Position numbers and translations under genes: made by a program. A stretch of 64,000 bases of DNA from Pseudobutyrivibrio ruminis CF1b (GTDB lineage: Bacteria; Bacillota; Clostridia; Lachnospirales; Lachnospiraceae): positions 62,001-126,000 of the forward strand of contig NZ_AUJB01000016.1 in assembly GCF_000424005.1 (NCBI RefSeq), read 5' to 3'. The notes beneath the pieces are model-generated. The model saw only the letters and a list, made by a program, of their open reading frames with translations. It was not told where the DNA came from and searched no databases. Below, piece by piece: positions 16,437 through 24,404 of this stretch. Positions within the stretch are counted from its first letter, which is position 1, and each line of letters begins with the position of its first letter.

Positions 16437-17204
16437 ATGGGTGAGTTACATCATATTGCCTTCGAGGAGGAGGCAGAGAACATAAAGGAGAAAGTGGAGT
16501 GCTACTGGACTAAGCGTGCCGAGAGCTTCTTCGAACTCCGTCATGATGAGATAGAAAGTAATAAGGCAGCCCGCTGGACAGAAGAGATAGTGAAGCTTCT
16601 TCCAAAGGGCAAAAGTCTTAAGATATTAGATGTTGGTTGTGGAGCAGGTTTCTTCGAGATTATTCTTGGAAGACTGGGACACCAGGTCACAGGAATCGAT
16701 CTGACAGAGGAGATGGTTGCAAAAGCTAATGAAATGATTCGGATATACGGTTTAGTTTCCTCTCAGGTAAGAGCAGTTTCCGGTGATGCAGAGAAGCTTG
16801 ATTTCGAGGATGAGACCTTCGACGTTGTCATTTCCCGCAATCTTACATGGACACTTCCACATCCTATAGATGCTTATTGTGAGTGGAACCGAGTGCTGAA
16901 AAAAGGCGGAATTCTAATTAATTTCGATGCTGAGTACGCCAAGGGAGCCCATAATCTCAAGAGTCCAGAGAATCTTGCTCACAGCAAAATCTCAGATAGT
17001 CTGAAAGATGAATGTCATGACATTTACCATATGCTGACAATCAGTACGCTGGACAGACCACAGTGGGATGAAGAGGTATTATTACGAAATAATTACGAAA
17101 ACATTACGAAAGATATTGATTTTGGAAGCCGCATTTTCATAGAACATGATGAGTTTTACATACCTGATAAGATGTTTTGCATAACGGGTTGCAAGCCTTG
17201 GTAA
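16437..17204 (+). CDS. SAM-dependent methyltransferase 2 of the Nik-type operon
   Basis: 255 residues. Motif I LKILDVGCGAGFFEIILG, acidic VTGIDLTEEMV, then GDAEKLDFEDETFDVVISRNLTWTL, closely matching the preceding methyltransferase. The N-terminus YWTKRAESFFELRHDEIES also parallels its paralogue. AGGA lies 9-10 nt before the ATG. The gap to the first copy is 42 nt, so the two arose by duplication and are probably co-expressed. Twin methyltransferases next to Nik-type importers suggest a two-step methylation or a heteromer, but this is inference. Confidence 0.8.
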   Translation: MGELHHIAFEEEAENIKEKVECYWTKRAESFFELRHDEIESNKAARWTEEIVKLLPKGKSLKILDVGCGAGFFEIILGRLGHQVTGIDLTEEMVAKANEMIRIYGLVSSQVRAVSGDAEKLDFEDETFDVVISRNLTWTLPHPIDAYCEWNRVLKKGGILINFDAEYAKGAHNLKSPENLAHSKISDSLKDECHDIYHMLTISTLDRPQWDEEVLLRNNYENITKDIDFGSRIFIEHDEFYIPDKMFCITGCKPW

Positions 17205-17221
17205 TGCCGGATTTTCAACAA

Positions 17222-17242
17222 TAATACACACCCTGTGTATTA
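17222..17242. promoter_or_regulatory. 21-bp perfect dyad, possible operator
   Basis: TAATACACA (17222-17230) and TGTGTATTA (17234-17242) flank CCC. No T-run follows, so it is not an ordinary terminator. It lies 18 nt after the methyltransferase gene and about 90 nt upstream of the putative hypB promoter. Its length suits a dimeric metal regulator of the Fur/NikR kind, though it matches neither the E. coli NikR nor the Fur consensus. Confidence 0.4.
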
Positions 17243-17309
17243 GGTTAGGCGTTACAAACTCAAAATACAAGGAAAATACAATTTTGTGAAAAAAATATGA
17301 AAAAATATC

Positions 17310-17338
17310 TTGCGGAAACGCGCCGCACATGTTATAGT
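17310..17338 (+). promoter_or_regulatory. Putative sigma-70 promoter of the hypB leader
   Basis: TTGCGG (17310-17315), a 17-nt spacer and TATAGT (17333-17338). Transcription would begin near 17345, just before the hairpin series that ends in a terminator at 17452. The gap 17205-17503 thus holds a dyad, this promoter and a structured leader; I see no coding sequence in it. Confidence 0.55.
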
Positions 17339-17344
17339 ACTTAT

Positions 17345-17452
17345 CGTACTAGCGAAAAGCTAATACCAAATTTTTCATAACTCAGCGACCAAGGGCAACT
17401 TTGGTCGCACTCCCCGAAAATAACGCCAGCGAACAACTCGCTGGCTTTTTTT
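17345..17452 (+). ncRNA. Structured leader or small RNA upstream of hypB, with terminator
   Basis: Downstream of a good promoter lie a short AGC-GAAA-AGCT-type hairpin (about 17351-17362), an 8-bp hairpin GCGACCAA/TTGGTCGC (17385-17392/17401-17408), and an 8-bp GCCAGCGA/TCGCTGGC hairpin (17425-17432/17438-17445) followed by seven T. The last is a textbook terminator placed 51 nt before hypB and more than 220 nt after the upstream gene. Two readings fit: an attenuator that controls hypB, or a free small RNA of about 108 nt. No known family was recognised. Confidence 0.45.
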
Positions 17453-17503
17453 ATACTTATAAGTTAATATATTTCAAAGGGTATTTTAAGGAGTAAATAA
17501 TTA

Positions 17504-18175
17504 ATGAGTGAAGTAAAAGTAATTGAAATTGGAGAGAGCGTCTTCGCTGAAAACGAAGCTGCTGCCGCAGCCATTCGTCAGCAGATGAAAGACCAGGGCA
17601 CATTTTTTGTAAATGTAATGTCAGGTCCTGGCTCAGGAAAGACTACCACGCTTTCTGCTATCATCAACAGAATGAAAGGTAAATATAAGATTGGCGAGAT
17701 GGATGTGGATATCGAGACAAGCATCGATGCGCAGCGCGTAGCTGATGCCACAGGTGTGCAGTCTATTCAGATTCACAACATGGGACTTTGCCATATCGAT
17801 GCAGATATGACCAGTCGCGCCCTTATGGAGTATGATACAAAGGATTTCGATCTTCTTATTTTAGAGAACATTGGAAATCTTGTGTGTCCAGCGGAGTTTG
17901 ATGTTGGAGCAAATAAGAACCTTATGCTTTTATCAGTTCCAGAGGGAGATGATAAGCCACTTAAGTATCCACTTATGTTTGAGATAAGTGATGTGGTTCT
18001 TATTAATAAGATTGATACGCTGGATTATTTTGATTTCAGCAAGGAAAAGGTTACAGAAAGAATATTGAAGCTGAACCCAAATGCAAAGATTTTCTTTGTA
18101 AGCGGTAAGACTGGTGAAGGCTTGGATGATGTTATTGCATGGCTTGAAGAGGAGATTGCCAGGGCAAAAGCGTAG
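17504..18175 (+). CDS. hypB: Nickel-insertion GTPase HypB
   Basis: 223 residues. The P-loop is GPGSGKTT (near residue 42), followed by the switch Asp in DVDIETSIDAQR and the HypB-specific HNMGLCHIDADM, where Cys and His sit at the nickel/zinc dimer site; NKID is the G4 motif. There is no N-terminal His-rich nickel store. HypB hydrolyses GTP to load nickel into [NiFe]-hydrogenase precursors together with HypA. No other hyp gene or hydrogenase gene is in view. AGGAG 10 nt before the ATG supports the start. Its neighbourhood with a Nik-type importer suggests nickel supply. Confidence 0.9.
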   Translation: MSEVKVIEIGESVFAENEAAAAAIRQQMKDQGTFFVNVMSGPGSGKTTTLSAIINRMKGKYKIGEMDVDIETSIDAQRVADATGVQSIQIHNMGLCHIDADMTSRALMEYDTKDFDLLILENIGNLVCPAEFDVGANKNLMLLSVPEGDDKPLKYPLMFEISDVVLINKIDTLDYFDFSKEKVTERILKLNPNAKIFFVSGKTGEGLDDVIAWLEEEIARAKA

Positions 18176-18178
18176 TTT

Positions 18179-18213
18179 TAAAGGCTCGAGGGAATTTCCC
18201 TTGGGCCTTTTTG
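18179..18213 (+). terminator. Rho-independent terminator after hypB
   Basis: AAGGCTCGAGGG (18181-18192) pairs, with two G-U pairs, with CCCTTGGGCCTT (18198-18209), followed by TTTTG. Confidence 0.75.
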
Positions 18214-18234
18214 TGCACATAGGAGAATTATATA

Positions 18235-19950
18235 ATGAATTACCAACAGAAGAACATGACAAGGGCAGAGTATGAGGACTTTCTTTCTGTTGCAAGTGGC
18301 GAAAAGCCGGCTGAGCTTGTGCTAAAGAAGGTATCGTATTTGGATGTTTTTACAAATCAGTTTCGTAAAGGCGATATAGCAATCGCTTATGGAACCTTTG
18401 CAGGAATTGGAAAGTACCAGGGGAAAAAGGAAATCGATATGACCGGAAAGACAATTGTTCCGGGATTTATTGATGCCCATATTCATATTGAAAGTACTAC
18501 CGTCATCCCAGAGATTTTTGCCAAGGAAGCTTTAAAACATGGCACCACAGCTATTCTCACTGACCCACATGAAATAGCCAATGTTATGGGAGTGGACGGA
18601 ATTAATCTTATGCTGGAGGCTACCGAAGAACTTCCGCTGGACGTATTTTTTATGGTTCCATCCTGTGTACCATCCTGCGAATTTGATGAGTCGGCTACAT
18701 CCATTATGGCTCAGGATATGGTGCCATTATTTAAAAATAAAAGAGTCCGCGGAATTGCGGAGGTAATGGATGTTAATAGTGTAGTGTCACGAAAAAAGGA
18801 CGTGCTGGACAAAACATATGCGGCAATCGAAAACGGAAGCCGTATAGATGGACATGCACCTGCTGTGACGGGAAATCAGTTGATGGCCTATGCGGCTGCA
18901 GGAGTACTTTCAGACCATGAATGTACATACCTGGATGAAGCAATGGAAAAGCTGGGGCTTGGCCTGTGGATTATGATTCGCGAAGGCACAGCGGCTCAGA
19001 ATCTTGAGGCTTTGATTGACCTTTGCAAAGAGCCATATGCATCTCACAGTATGTTCTGCACTGATGACAGACATATAAATGACATCATGGATGATGGCCA
19101 TATTGATAATATTATAAGAAAGGCAATTAAGCTGGGAGCAGATCCTGCGATTGCCTTTAAAATGGCAGCCTACACAGCCGGAGATTATATAGGATTGCGA
19201 GACAGAGGCGCGATTGTCCCTGGATTTTTAGCGGATTTTGTGGTGCTTAATGATGTGGAGACTGTAGATATTCACAGCGTATATAAAGAAGGAAATGAGC
19301 TTACCGATGATTATCTTGAGACTCATTGCCGCAGCACTATTTCTCCTGAGTTAAAGGCTAAAGCAATGGACAGTTTCCATATGCCGGAAATCACTGTGCA
19401 GATGTTGAATGTGGAAAAAGAGATTCCAGTCCTTGGCATTGTGGATGGACAGCTCTATACCACCCGAGAGGGAATGGCTAAGGAGATAGATGTTGAGGCA
19501 GATATTTTAAAAGCTGTTGTTGTGGAACGACATAAAAATACCGGTCACGTAGGCGTTGGTTTTATTCATGGTTATGGTTTGAAAAATGGCGCCATAGTTA
19601 CTTCTGTTGCCCATGACAGTCACAACATAATTGCCATTGGAACCTCAGATGAGGACATCGCTGCAGGTATTAATGCCTTGAAAGATATGAATGGCGGTGC
19701 CCTGGTTTACAGTGATGGAAAGGTGCAGGCTGCATACTCTATGCCGGTGGCAGGTTTGATGAGCTCTGAGTCTGCGAAAAATGCAAAAGAGAGGCTGGTT
19801 GAGATTCATGAAGCAGCATATGCTGCCGGGGTACGAAAAGGCATCGACCCTTTTATGACCCTGAGTTTTACGGCACTTCCAGTAATTCCAGCCCTAAGAA
19901 TCACTACCTTGGGAGTAGTAGATGTAGAAGAGTGGAAAATATCAAAATAA
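18235..19950 (+). CDS. adeC: Adenine deaminase
   Basis: 571 residues, typical for AdeC. It shows the amidohydrolase metal motifs GFIDAHIHIEST, HGTTAILTDPHEIANVMG, GHAPAVTG and SDHECT, then CTDDRH with the catalytic Asp. The C-terminal domain (GHVGVGFIHGYGLKNGAIVTSVAHDSHN) is specific to adenine deaminases rather than other cyclic amidohydrolases. It converts adenine to hypoxanthine and ammonia in purine salvage. AGGAG lies about 9 nt before the ATG. It is a single-gene unit between two terminators. Confidence 0.95.
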   Translation: MNYQQKNMTRAEYEDFLSVASGEKPAELVLKKVSYLDVFTNQFRKGDIAIAYGTFAGIGKYQGKKEIDMTGKTIVPGFIDAHIHIESTTVIPEIFAKEALKHGTTAILTDPHEIANVMGVDGINLMLEATEELPLDVFFMVPSCVPSCEFDESATSIMAQDMVPLFKNKRVRGIAEVMDVNSVVSRKKDVLDKTYAAIENGSRIDGHAPAVTGNQLMAYAAAGVLSDHECTYLDEAMEKLGLGLWIMIREGTAAQNLEALIDLCKEPYASHSMFCTDDRHINDIMDDGHIDNIIRKAIKLGADPAIAFKMAAYTAGDYIGLRDRGAIVPGFLADFVVLNDVETVDIHSVYKEGNELTDDYLETHCRSTISPELKAKAMDSFHMPEITVQMLNVEKEIPVLGIVDGQLYTTREGMAKEIDVEADILKAVVVERHKNTGHVGVGFIHGYGLKNGAIVTSVAHDSHNIIAIGTSDEDIAAGINALKDMNGGALVYSDGKVQAAYSMPVAGLMSSESAKNAKERLVEIHEAAYAAGVRKGIDPFMTLSFTALPVIPALRITTLGVVDVEEWKISK

Positions 19951-19968
19951 TAATCAATAGATTTATAG

Positions 19969-19996
19969 GCCTGTGGTATATCCACAGGCTTTTTTG
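19969..19996 (+). terminator. Rho-independent terminator after adeC
   Basis: GCCTGTGG (19969-19976), loop TATAT, CCACAGGC (19982-19989), then TTTTTTG. Confidence 0.9.
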
Positions 19997-20167
19997 TTTT
20001 TCACAAACATTTCACAGGAATAGGGATTCTAAATGTGAATTGTTTGTGTTATATTTTGCCAATCAAATATTTATTCACACATTTTTTATAATTCCAATGT
20101 ATATTTGATATGCTCCCTTATTGCGGGGGAGAATCACAGGGTTGAATGTGAAAGGAGTATTGGTTAT

Positions 20168-21703
20168 ATGAAATTGTTTAAAAAGATTGCTAGTATCGCA
20201 CTTGTTTTGACACTTATGGTTACTACATTTGCAGCAGCACCTAGCCTTACCGCTGAGGCTAAAGCAGCTAAGACAACAGCTGCAGCAGCTGGTGTTGCAA
20301 TTGGTAGTGTTTTAATACAGGGTGGCAACGTGGCCGTTGTTTCACAGGGAACTGCAGCTTCAGATGATGGCATGTATCATCTTGTTGCTTCAGATGTAAA
20401 TCAGGTTGCACCAGCTGGAACAGATGTGGCTCAGGCAGCTGTATCTGCGGCAGCAACATTTACAGTACCTCTTGCAAAGGGCACTGCAAATTCTATGTTA
20501 TATAAGAAGTTTACTGTTTGTGTAATGTCAGGCGGAGCTCTTAAGCCTGTTTCAAACAGCATGTATATTACAAATCCAGAAGCATGTGCATCTTTGGCAC
20601 CAGGCCGTATGGATTTTGGAAAGAAGGGAATTCTTCCTGAGTTGTTAAAGTCAGTTGCTGACAAAAACCAGCCAGCAGCCCTTGGCGCAAAGCAGGTTAA
20701 TTTAAATATCCCTATTTCCCAGATTGGAAGATTAGCTGGATATGATTATTCAGTAATGAAATACAACAGACTTGGTATGCAGGTTAACGTAATTATCCTT
20801 ATTGATGGAGCTTCACCACAGCAGTATATCAATCCATATTCTTATGATGGCTTAGGCGCTCACAATTATTATGGAATGAACGCAAACACAGCTGAAGGTA
20901 TCACAGCACTTCAGGATGCAGCATCTTTCCTTGCAAGACACTATGGCGGAACAGGTCATGGCCAGGTTGATAACTTTATCATTGGTAATGAGGTAAATGC
21001 ATGGTGGCTTTGGAACTACATGAATTGTGGTTCAAATGATATTTTCATGCAGGAATATGCCAAGGCTTTCCGTATTATGTACAACGGAATTAAGTCAGAA
21101 AATGCTACAGCAAATGTTTACACATGTATCGATCACCAGTGGGCTAGAGCAGAGGCTTCTTATTATATTTCAGGCAAAGAATTCCTCACAAAGCTCAACA
21201 GCATTATTAAGAGCGAAGGAAATGTTGACTGGAGAGTAGCAGTTCATCCATACAATGCTCCACTTTATGCGCCAAGAGCATGGGAGACATCAAAGAACGT
21301 TTCACACAGCCAGAGTACTCCTTACGTTACAGTAGCAAATATAGATGTACTTACAGATTTCTTATGCACACCTGATATGCTTTCTTCAACAGGAGCTGTC
21401 AGATCAGTAAAGATGTCTGAGGTTGGATATGTGAGCCACGAGGGCGAAGCACTTCAGGCAGCATCACTTGTATATGCAAATCTTGTAGCTGAGAACAACA
21501 GATATATCGATGGTTTGATTATTACTCGTGAAATGGATCATCCAGAAGAATTGGCACAGGGCCTTTCTTATGGACTTTGCAATATGGACGGTTCGCAGAA
21601 GATGGGATACGCATTCTATCAGAACCCAACTGCACCGGATATGATTGCTCAGGCAAATGCAGCAGCAGGAGTTGATCTTACTACACTTATCACACCTAGA
21701 TAA
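20168..21703 (+). CDS. Secreted DUF5722-like putative glycosidase, copy 1
   Basis: 511 residues from ATG 20168 (AGGAG 10 nt upstream). A signal peptide (about 1-30, ending in ALTAEA-like SLTAEAKA) leads into a small N-terminal beta region and then a TIM-barrel-like domain. Two motifs look like a clan GH-A retaining pair: FIIGNEVNAW (Asn-Glu, acid/base) and VKMSEVGY (Glu, nucleophile). This resembles the DUF5722 family, seen in secreted proteins of Lachnospiraceae; no activity is known to me. A paralogue follows 14 nt later. The protein is exported and has no anchor motif. The polysaccharide target is unknown. Confidence 0.7.
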   Translation: MKLFKKIASIALVLTLMVTTFAAAPSLTAEAKAAKTTAAAAGVAIGSVLIQGGNVAVVSQGTAASDDGMYHLVASDVNQVAPAGTDVAQAAVSAAATFTVPLAKGTANSMLYKKFTVCVMSGGALKPVSNSMYITNPEACASLAPGRMDFGKKGILPELLKSVADKNQPAALGAKQVNLNIPISQIGRLAGYDYSVMKYNRLGMQVNVIILIDGASPQQYINPYSYDGLGAHNYYGMNANTAEGITALQDAASFLARHYGGTGHGQVDNFIIGNEVNAWWLWNYMNCGSNDIFMQEYAKAFRIMYNGIKSENATANVYTCIDHQWARAEASYYISGKEFLTKLNSIIKSEGNVDWRVAVHPYNAPLYAPRAWETSKNVSHSQSTPYVTVANIDVLTDFLCTPDMLSSTGAVRSVKMSEVGYVSHEGEALQAASLVYANLVAENNRYIDGLIITREMDHPEELAQGLSYGLCNMDGSQKMGYAFYQNPTAPDMIAQANAAAGVDLTTLITPR

Positions 21704-21717
21704 TGAAAGGATGAATT

Positions 21718-23301
21718 ATGAAAGTTTTCAAGAAGCTTACAAGTGTTTTAATGGTAGTGGCACTTGTTGTTACAGTTTTTGCTGGAGGGCCTGGTCTCAC
21801 AGCAGAGGCAGCCAGTGGCGTAGCTATTGGCGGAGCAGTTATTGAAGGCGGCAATGTTGTAGTTGCAGCCTCAGGACAGACAGCATCTGATGATGGAATC
21901 TATCACCTTATTGCATCTGACCCAAATCAGGCAGGCAATGTAGGTATGGAGGTTGCTCAGGCTCCAGTTGCCGCAGCAGCAAATTTCACATTCCCATTAA
22001 ATAAGAATTCAGCAGCTTCTGTTTTATATAAGAAGTTTACAGTTTGCGTTATGAAGGGCGGAGCTCTTACAGCTGCTTCAAACAGCATGTATATCACCAA
22101 CCCAGAGGCTTGCGGTTCTCGAGCTGTTCCTAGAATGGACAATGGTAAGAAGGGTATCCTTACAGATGCCAGCATGGACAACCTTGGTATGCGTACACTT
22201 GCAGACCTTGGTGTAAAGCAGGCAACAGTATCCCTTCCACTTTCAAAGATTTCAGGTGGCTCAGGTGTGCCTTATGTTTACAACGGAAAGACATACAACT
22301 TTGACACACGTTACATTACAGCTTTTGATAATTACCTTGGACGTCTTAATTCGCAGGGTGTTCAGGTTACAATGATTCTTCTTGTAGACCAGGCTTCACA
22401 GGGTGAATTCATCAGCCCATATGCTTTAAATGGTCTTGGTAAGCACAACTATTATGGTCTCAATGCTACATCAACTGAAGGTATTGAGTTGCTTGCAGCA
22501 GCAGGTTCATTCATCGCTCAGAGATGGCTCACACGTTCATATTTTAGTATGAATGCCAGAGTAGATAATTTCATTATTGGTAACGAGGTTAATGCATGGA
22601 ATGAGTGGAACTACATGAGCTGCGGTGGAAATCTTCCAGTATATGCTCAGGAGTACGCTAATGCATTCCGCGTTCTCTACAATGCGATTAAGTCAGAAAA
22701 TGCAAATGCCAACGTATATATTTGTACAGACCATCACTGGGCTCTCAACGAGAAAACAGTTCATGGTGCAAAGGCATTTATTACCCAGTTCAACAACTGT
22801 ATCAGAGCTCAGGGAAATATCGACTGGAGACTTGCTTTCCACGCATACAATTATCCACTGACATCTGCAACACCTTGGGTGCCAACAGCCAACATTCAGC
22901 GTAATCAGGGTACAAGATTTGTATCTGTATATAATATAGATGTGGTAACAGATTTCCTTAGCCAGCCAGAGTTGCTTTCACCTTCCGGCGCAGTACGTAC
23001 AGTGAAACTTTCAGAGCAGGGCTACACCTCTTCACAGGGGGAAGAAGTCCAATGCGCAGCTATTACATATGCGATGCTTGTTGTAAATAACAACAGTCAC
23101 ATCGATGGCTTCATTCTTTCCCGCGAGAAGGATGATCCAGTCATCGAGGTTCCACAGGGCCTCGCATTTGGACTTATGCGCTATGGCAACACTCACAAGC
23201 CATCTTATGATTACTACAAACACGCTGCAGAGCCAGAATACGTGGCACAGGCAAGCGCAATGGTAGGAGTAGATTTAAATACTCTCATTGCACCTAGATA
23301 A
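21718..23301 (+). CDS. Secreted DUF5722-like putative glycosidase, copy 2
   Basis: 527 residues, clearly paralogous to the previous gene across the full length: same signal peptide, the TASDDGxYHLxASDxNQ block, FIIGNEVNAWNEWNYM (putative acid/base Glu) and VKLSEQGY (putative nucleophile Glu). It differs by an insertion near residues 185-200 (PYVYNGKTYNFDTRY). AAAGGATGAATT lies before the ATG. The two are co-transcribed and end at a shared terminator (23329-23358). Differences in the barrel loops suggest related but not identical substrates. The enzyme role is inferred from the motif pair only. Confidence 0.7.
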   Translation: MKVFKKLTSVLMVVALVVTVFAGGPGLTAEAASGVAIGGAVIEGGNVVVAASGQTASDDGIYHLIASDPNQAGNVGMEVAQAPVAAAANFTFPLNKNSAASVLYKKFTVCVMKGGALTAASNSMYITNPEACGSRAVPRMDNGKKGILTDASMDNLGMRTLADLGVKQATVSLPLSKISGGSGVPYVYNGKTYNFDTRYITAFDNYLGRLNSQGVQVTMILLVDQASQGEFISPYALNGLGKHNYYGLNATSTEGIELLAAAGSFIAQRWLTRSYFSMNARVDNFIIGNEVNAWNEWNYMSCGGNLPVYAQEYANAFRVLYNAIKSENANANVYICTDHHWALNEKTVHGAKAFITQFNNCIRAQGNIDWRLAFHAYNYPLTSATPWVPTANIQRNQGTRFVSVYNIDVVTDFLSQPELLSPSGAVRTVKLSEQGYTSSQGEEVQCAAITYAMLVVNNNSHIDGFILSREKDDPVIEVPQGLAFGLMRYGNTHKPSYDYYKHAAEPEYVAQASAMVGVDLNTLIAPR

Positions 23302-23328
23302 TATTTTCATATAAATATTGATTTTATT

Positions 23329-23358
23329 GGGGCTCCACATATTTGGGGCTCCTTTTTT
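23329..23358 (+). terminator. Rho-independent terminator after the DUF5722 pair
   Basis: GGGGCTCCA (23329-23337) pairs with TGGGGCTCC (23344-23352) through two G-U pairs, then TTTTTT. It looks at first like a direct repeat of GGGGCTCC, but with wobble pairs it folds on itself. Confidence 0.75.
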
Positions 23359-23456
23359 GATGTGGAAGTTAGGTTTTTTGAATAATAAGAGTCGAGATGA
23401 AAACATTATAAAATGCGCAAAGATAAATTATTGATTTGGTAAAAATAACTTTTTCT

Positions 23457-23485
23457 TGATTTCATCCAGAAGAGATGCTATTGTA
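23457..23485 (+). promoter_or_regulatory. Putative promoter of the orphan nuclease-like gene
   Basis: TTGATT (23457-23462), 17-nt spacer, TATTGT (23480-23485). Transcription from here gives a leader of about 95 nt ahead of the AGGAGG at 23571. Confidence 0.45.
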
Positions 23486-23585
23486 GTTAAGTCTTTTTTT
23501 CGTATGCATATATTTCTTTTGTGGTTCACACAAATATTTCCACTTTTTACACCAAACAAAATATAGAGTTAGGAGGTACAGAAGT

Positions 23586-24356
23586 ATCGATATTTATATA
23601 GAAAATCAATTACAGCATATAGATTCCAGACTTTTACAAATAGAAGAAGAATTGTCCAGATTCCCTGAGGGTGAGCTGAAAGTATATAAAAATAATGGAT
23701 CCTTTAGATGGTATCTAATTCAGGAATCTAAATATATATACATACCAAAGAAAAATAGGAAGCTTGCAGAAAAGTACGCAAAAAAGCAGATGATAACTCT
23801 TGAAAGAGAAGCTTTATTAGAAAAGAAATACTATATAGAAAATGCGGTTTCTGAGTTTTCAAATGCTGAATCAAAGTTGAAATGGTTTGTGGAGGATCCT
23901 GGGTATTTCGAACTTTTACCTAATAACATCGGCAATGTAAGAAGCATAGAAGAATGGCGCAATGAAAAATATAACACCAATCCTAATTATCCGGAGAAAT
24001 TAAAATATTGCTGCCCAGATGGTAAATATGTCCGTTCTAAATCAGAAGTATTCATATCTATGGCACTAAGTCATGCGGGGATACCTTATCGATATGAAGC
24101 TGAGCTTATTATTGGAGAAAATAAATTTTATCCAGATTTCACAATCCTAAATCCTCATACTAAATCCATCCTATATTGGGAGCACTTAGGCAGGATGGAT
24201 GATGTGGACTACGCAAGAGGAGTGTACATGAAATTGAAAGTCCTTTATCAGAATGGTTTGATTCCAGGAAAAAACCTATTCCTTTCATTTGAGACACAGG
24301 ATAATCCTTTTTCCTATGCTGAGGCGGAGGCTATTATAGCTACGATGAAGTTGTGA
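23586..24356 (+). CDS. Orphan PD-(D/E)xK-like nuclease-fold protein with an apparent AUC start
   Basis: The first standard start in frame is TTG 23652, but a strong AGGAGGT (23571-23577) has no ATG, GTG or TTG behind it; the frame is open and continues a helical N-terminus (DIYIENQLQHIDSRLL) from ATC at 23586, 8 nt after that site. From there it is 256 residues. The C-terminal half has SKSEVFIS...FYPDFTI...YWEHLGRMDD, resembling nuclease-fold domains of the PD-(D/E)xK kind in which the Glu-x-Lys is Glu-His-Leu. The Lys-to-His change leaves activity uncertain. The gene stands alone between two terminators and beside array 2. It may be functional with a rare start or may have lost its ATG. Confidence 0.5.
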   Translation: MDIYIENQLQHIDSRLLQIEEELSRFPEGELKVYKNNGSFRWYLIQESKYIYIPKKNRKLAEKYAKKQMITLEREALLEKKYYIENAVSEFSNAESKLKWFVEDPGYFELLPNNIGNVRSIEEWRNEKYNTNPNYPEKLKYCCPDGKYVRSKSEVFISMALSHAGIPYRYEAELIIGENKFYPDFTILNPHTKSILYWEHLGRMDDVDYARGVYMKLKVLYQNGLIPGKNLFLSFETQDNPFSYAEAEAIIATMKL

Positions 24357-24363
24357 TGCAAGA

Positions 24364-24390
24364 AATCCAGAGACATCTGGATCTCTTTTT
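24364..24390 (+). terminator. Rho-independent terminator after the nuclease-like gene
   Basis: ATCCAGA (24365-24371), loop GACA, TCTGGAT (24376-24382), then CTCTTTTT. Confidence 0.8.
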
Positions 24391-24404
24391 ATGGTTGAAA
24401 TTCA

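Noticed and set aside
17345-17452. NiCo (czcD) riboswitch
   Set aside because: Position is suggestive, but I do not see the conserved junction sequences of that motif.
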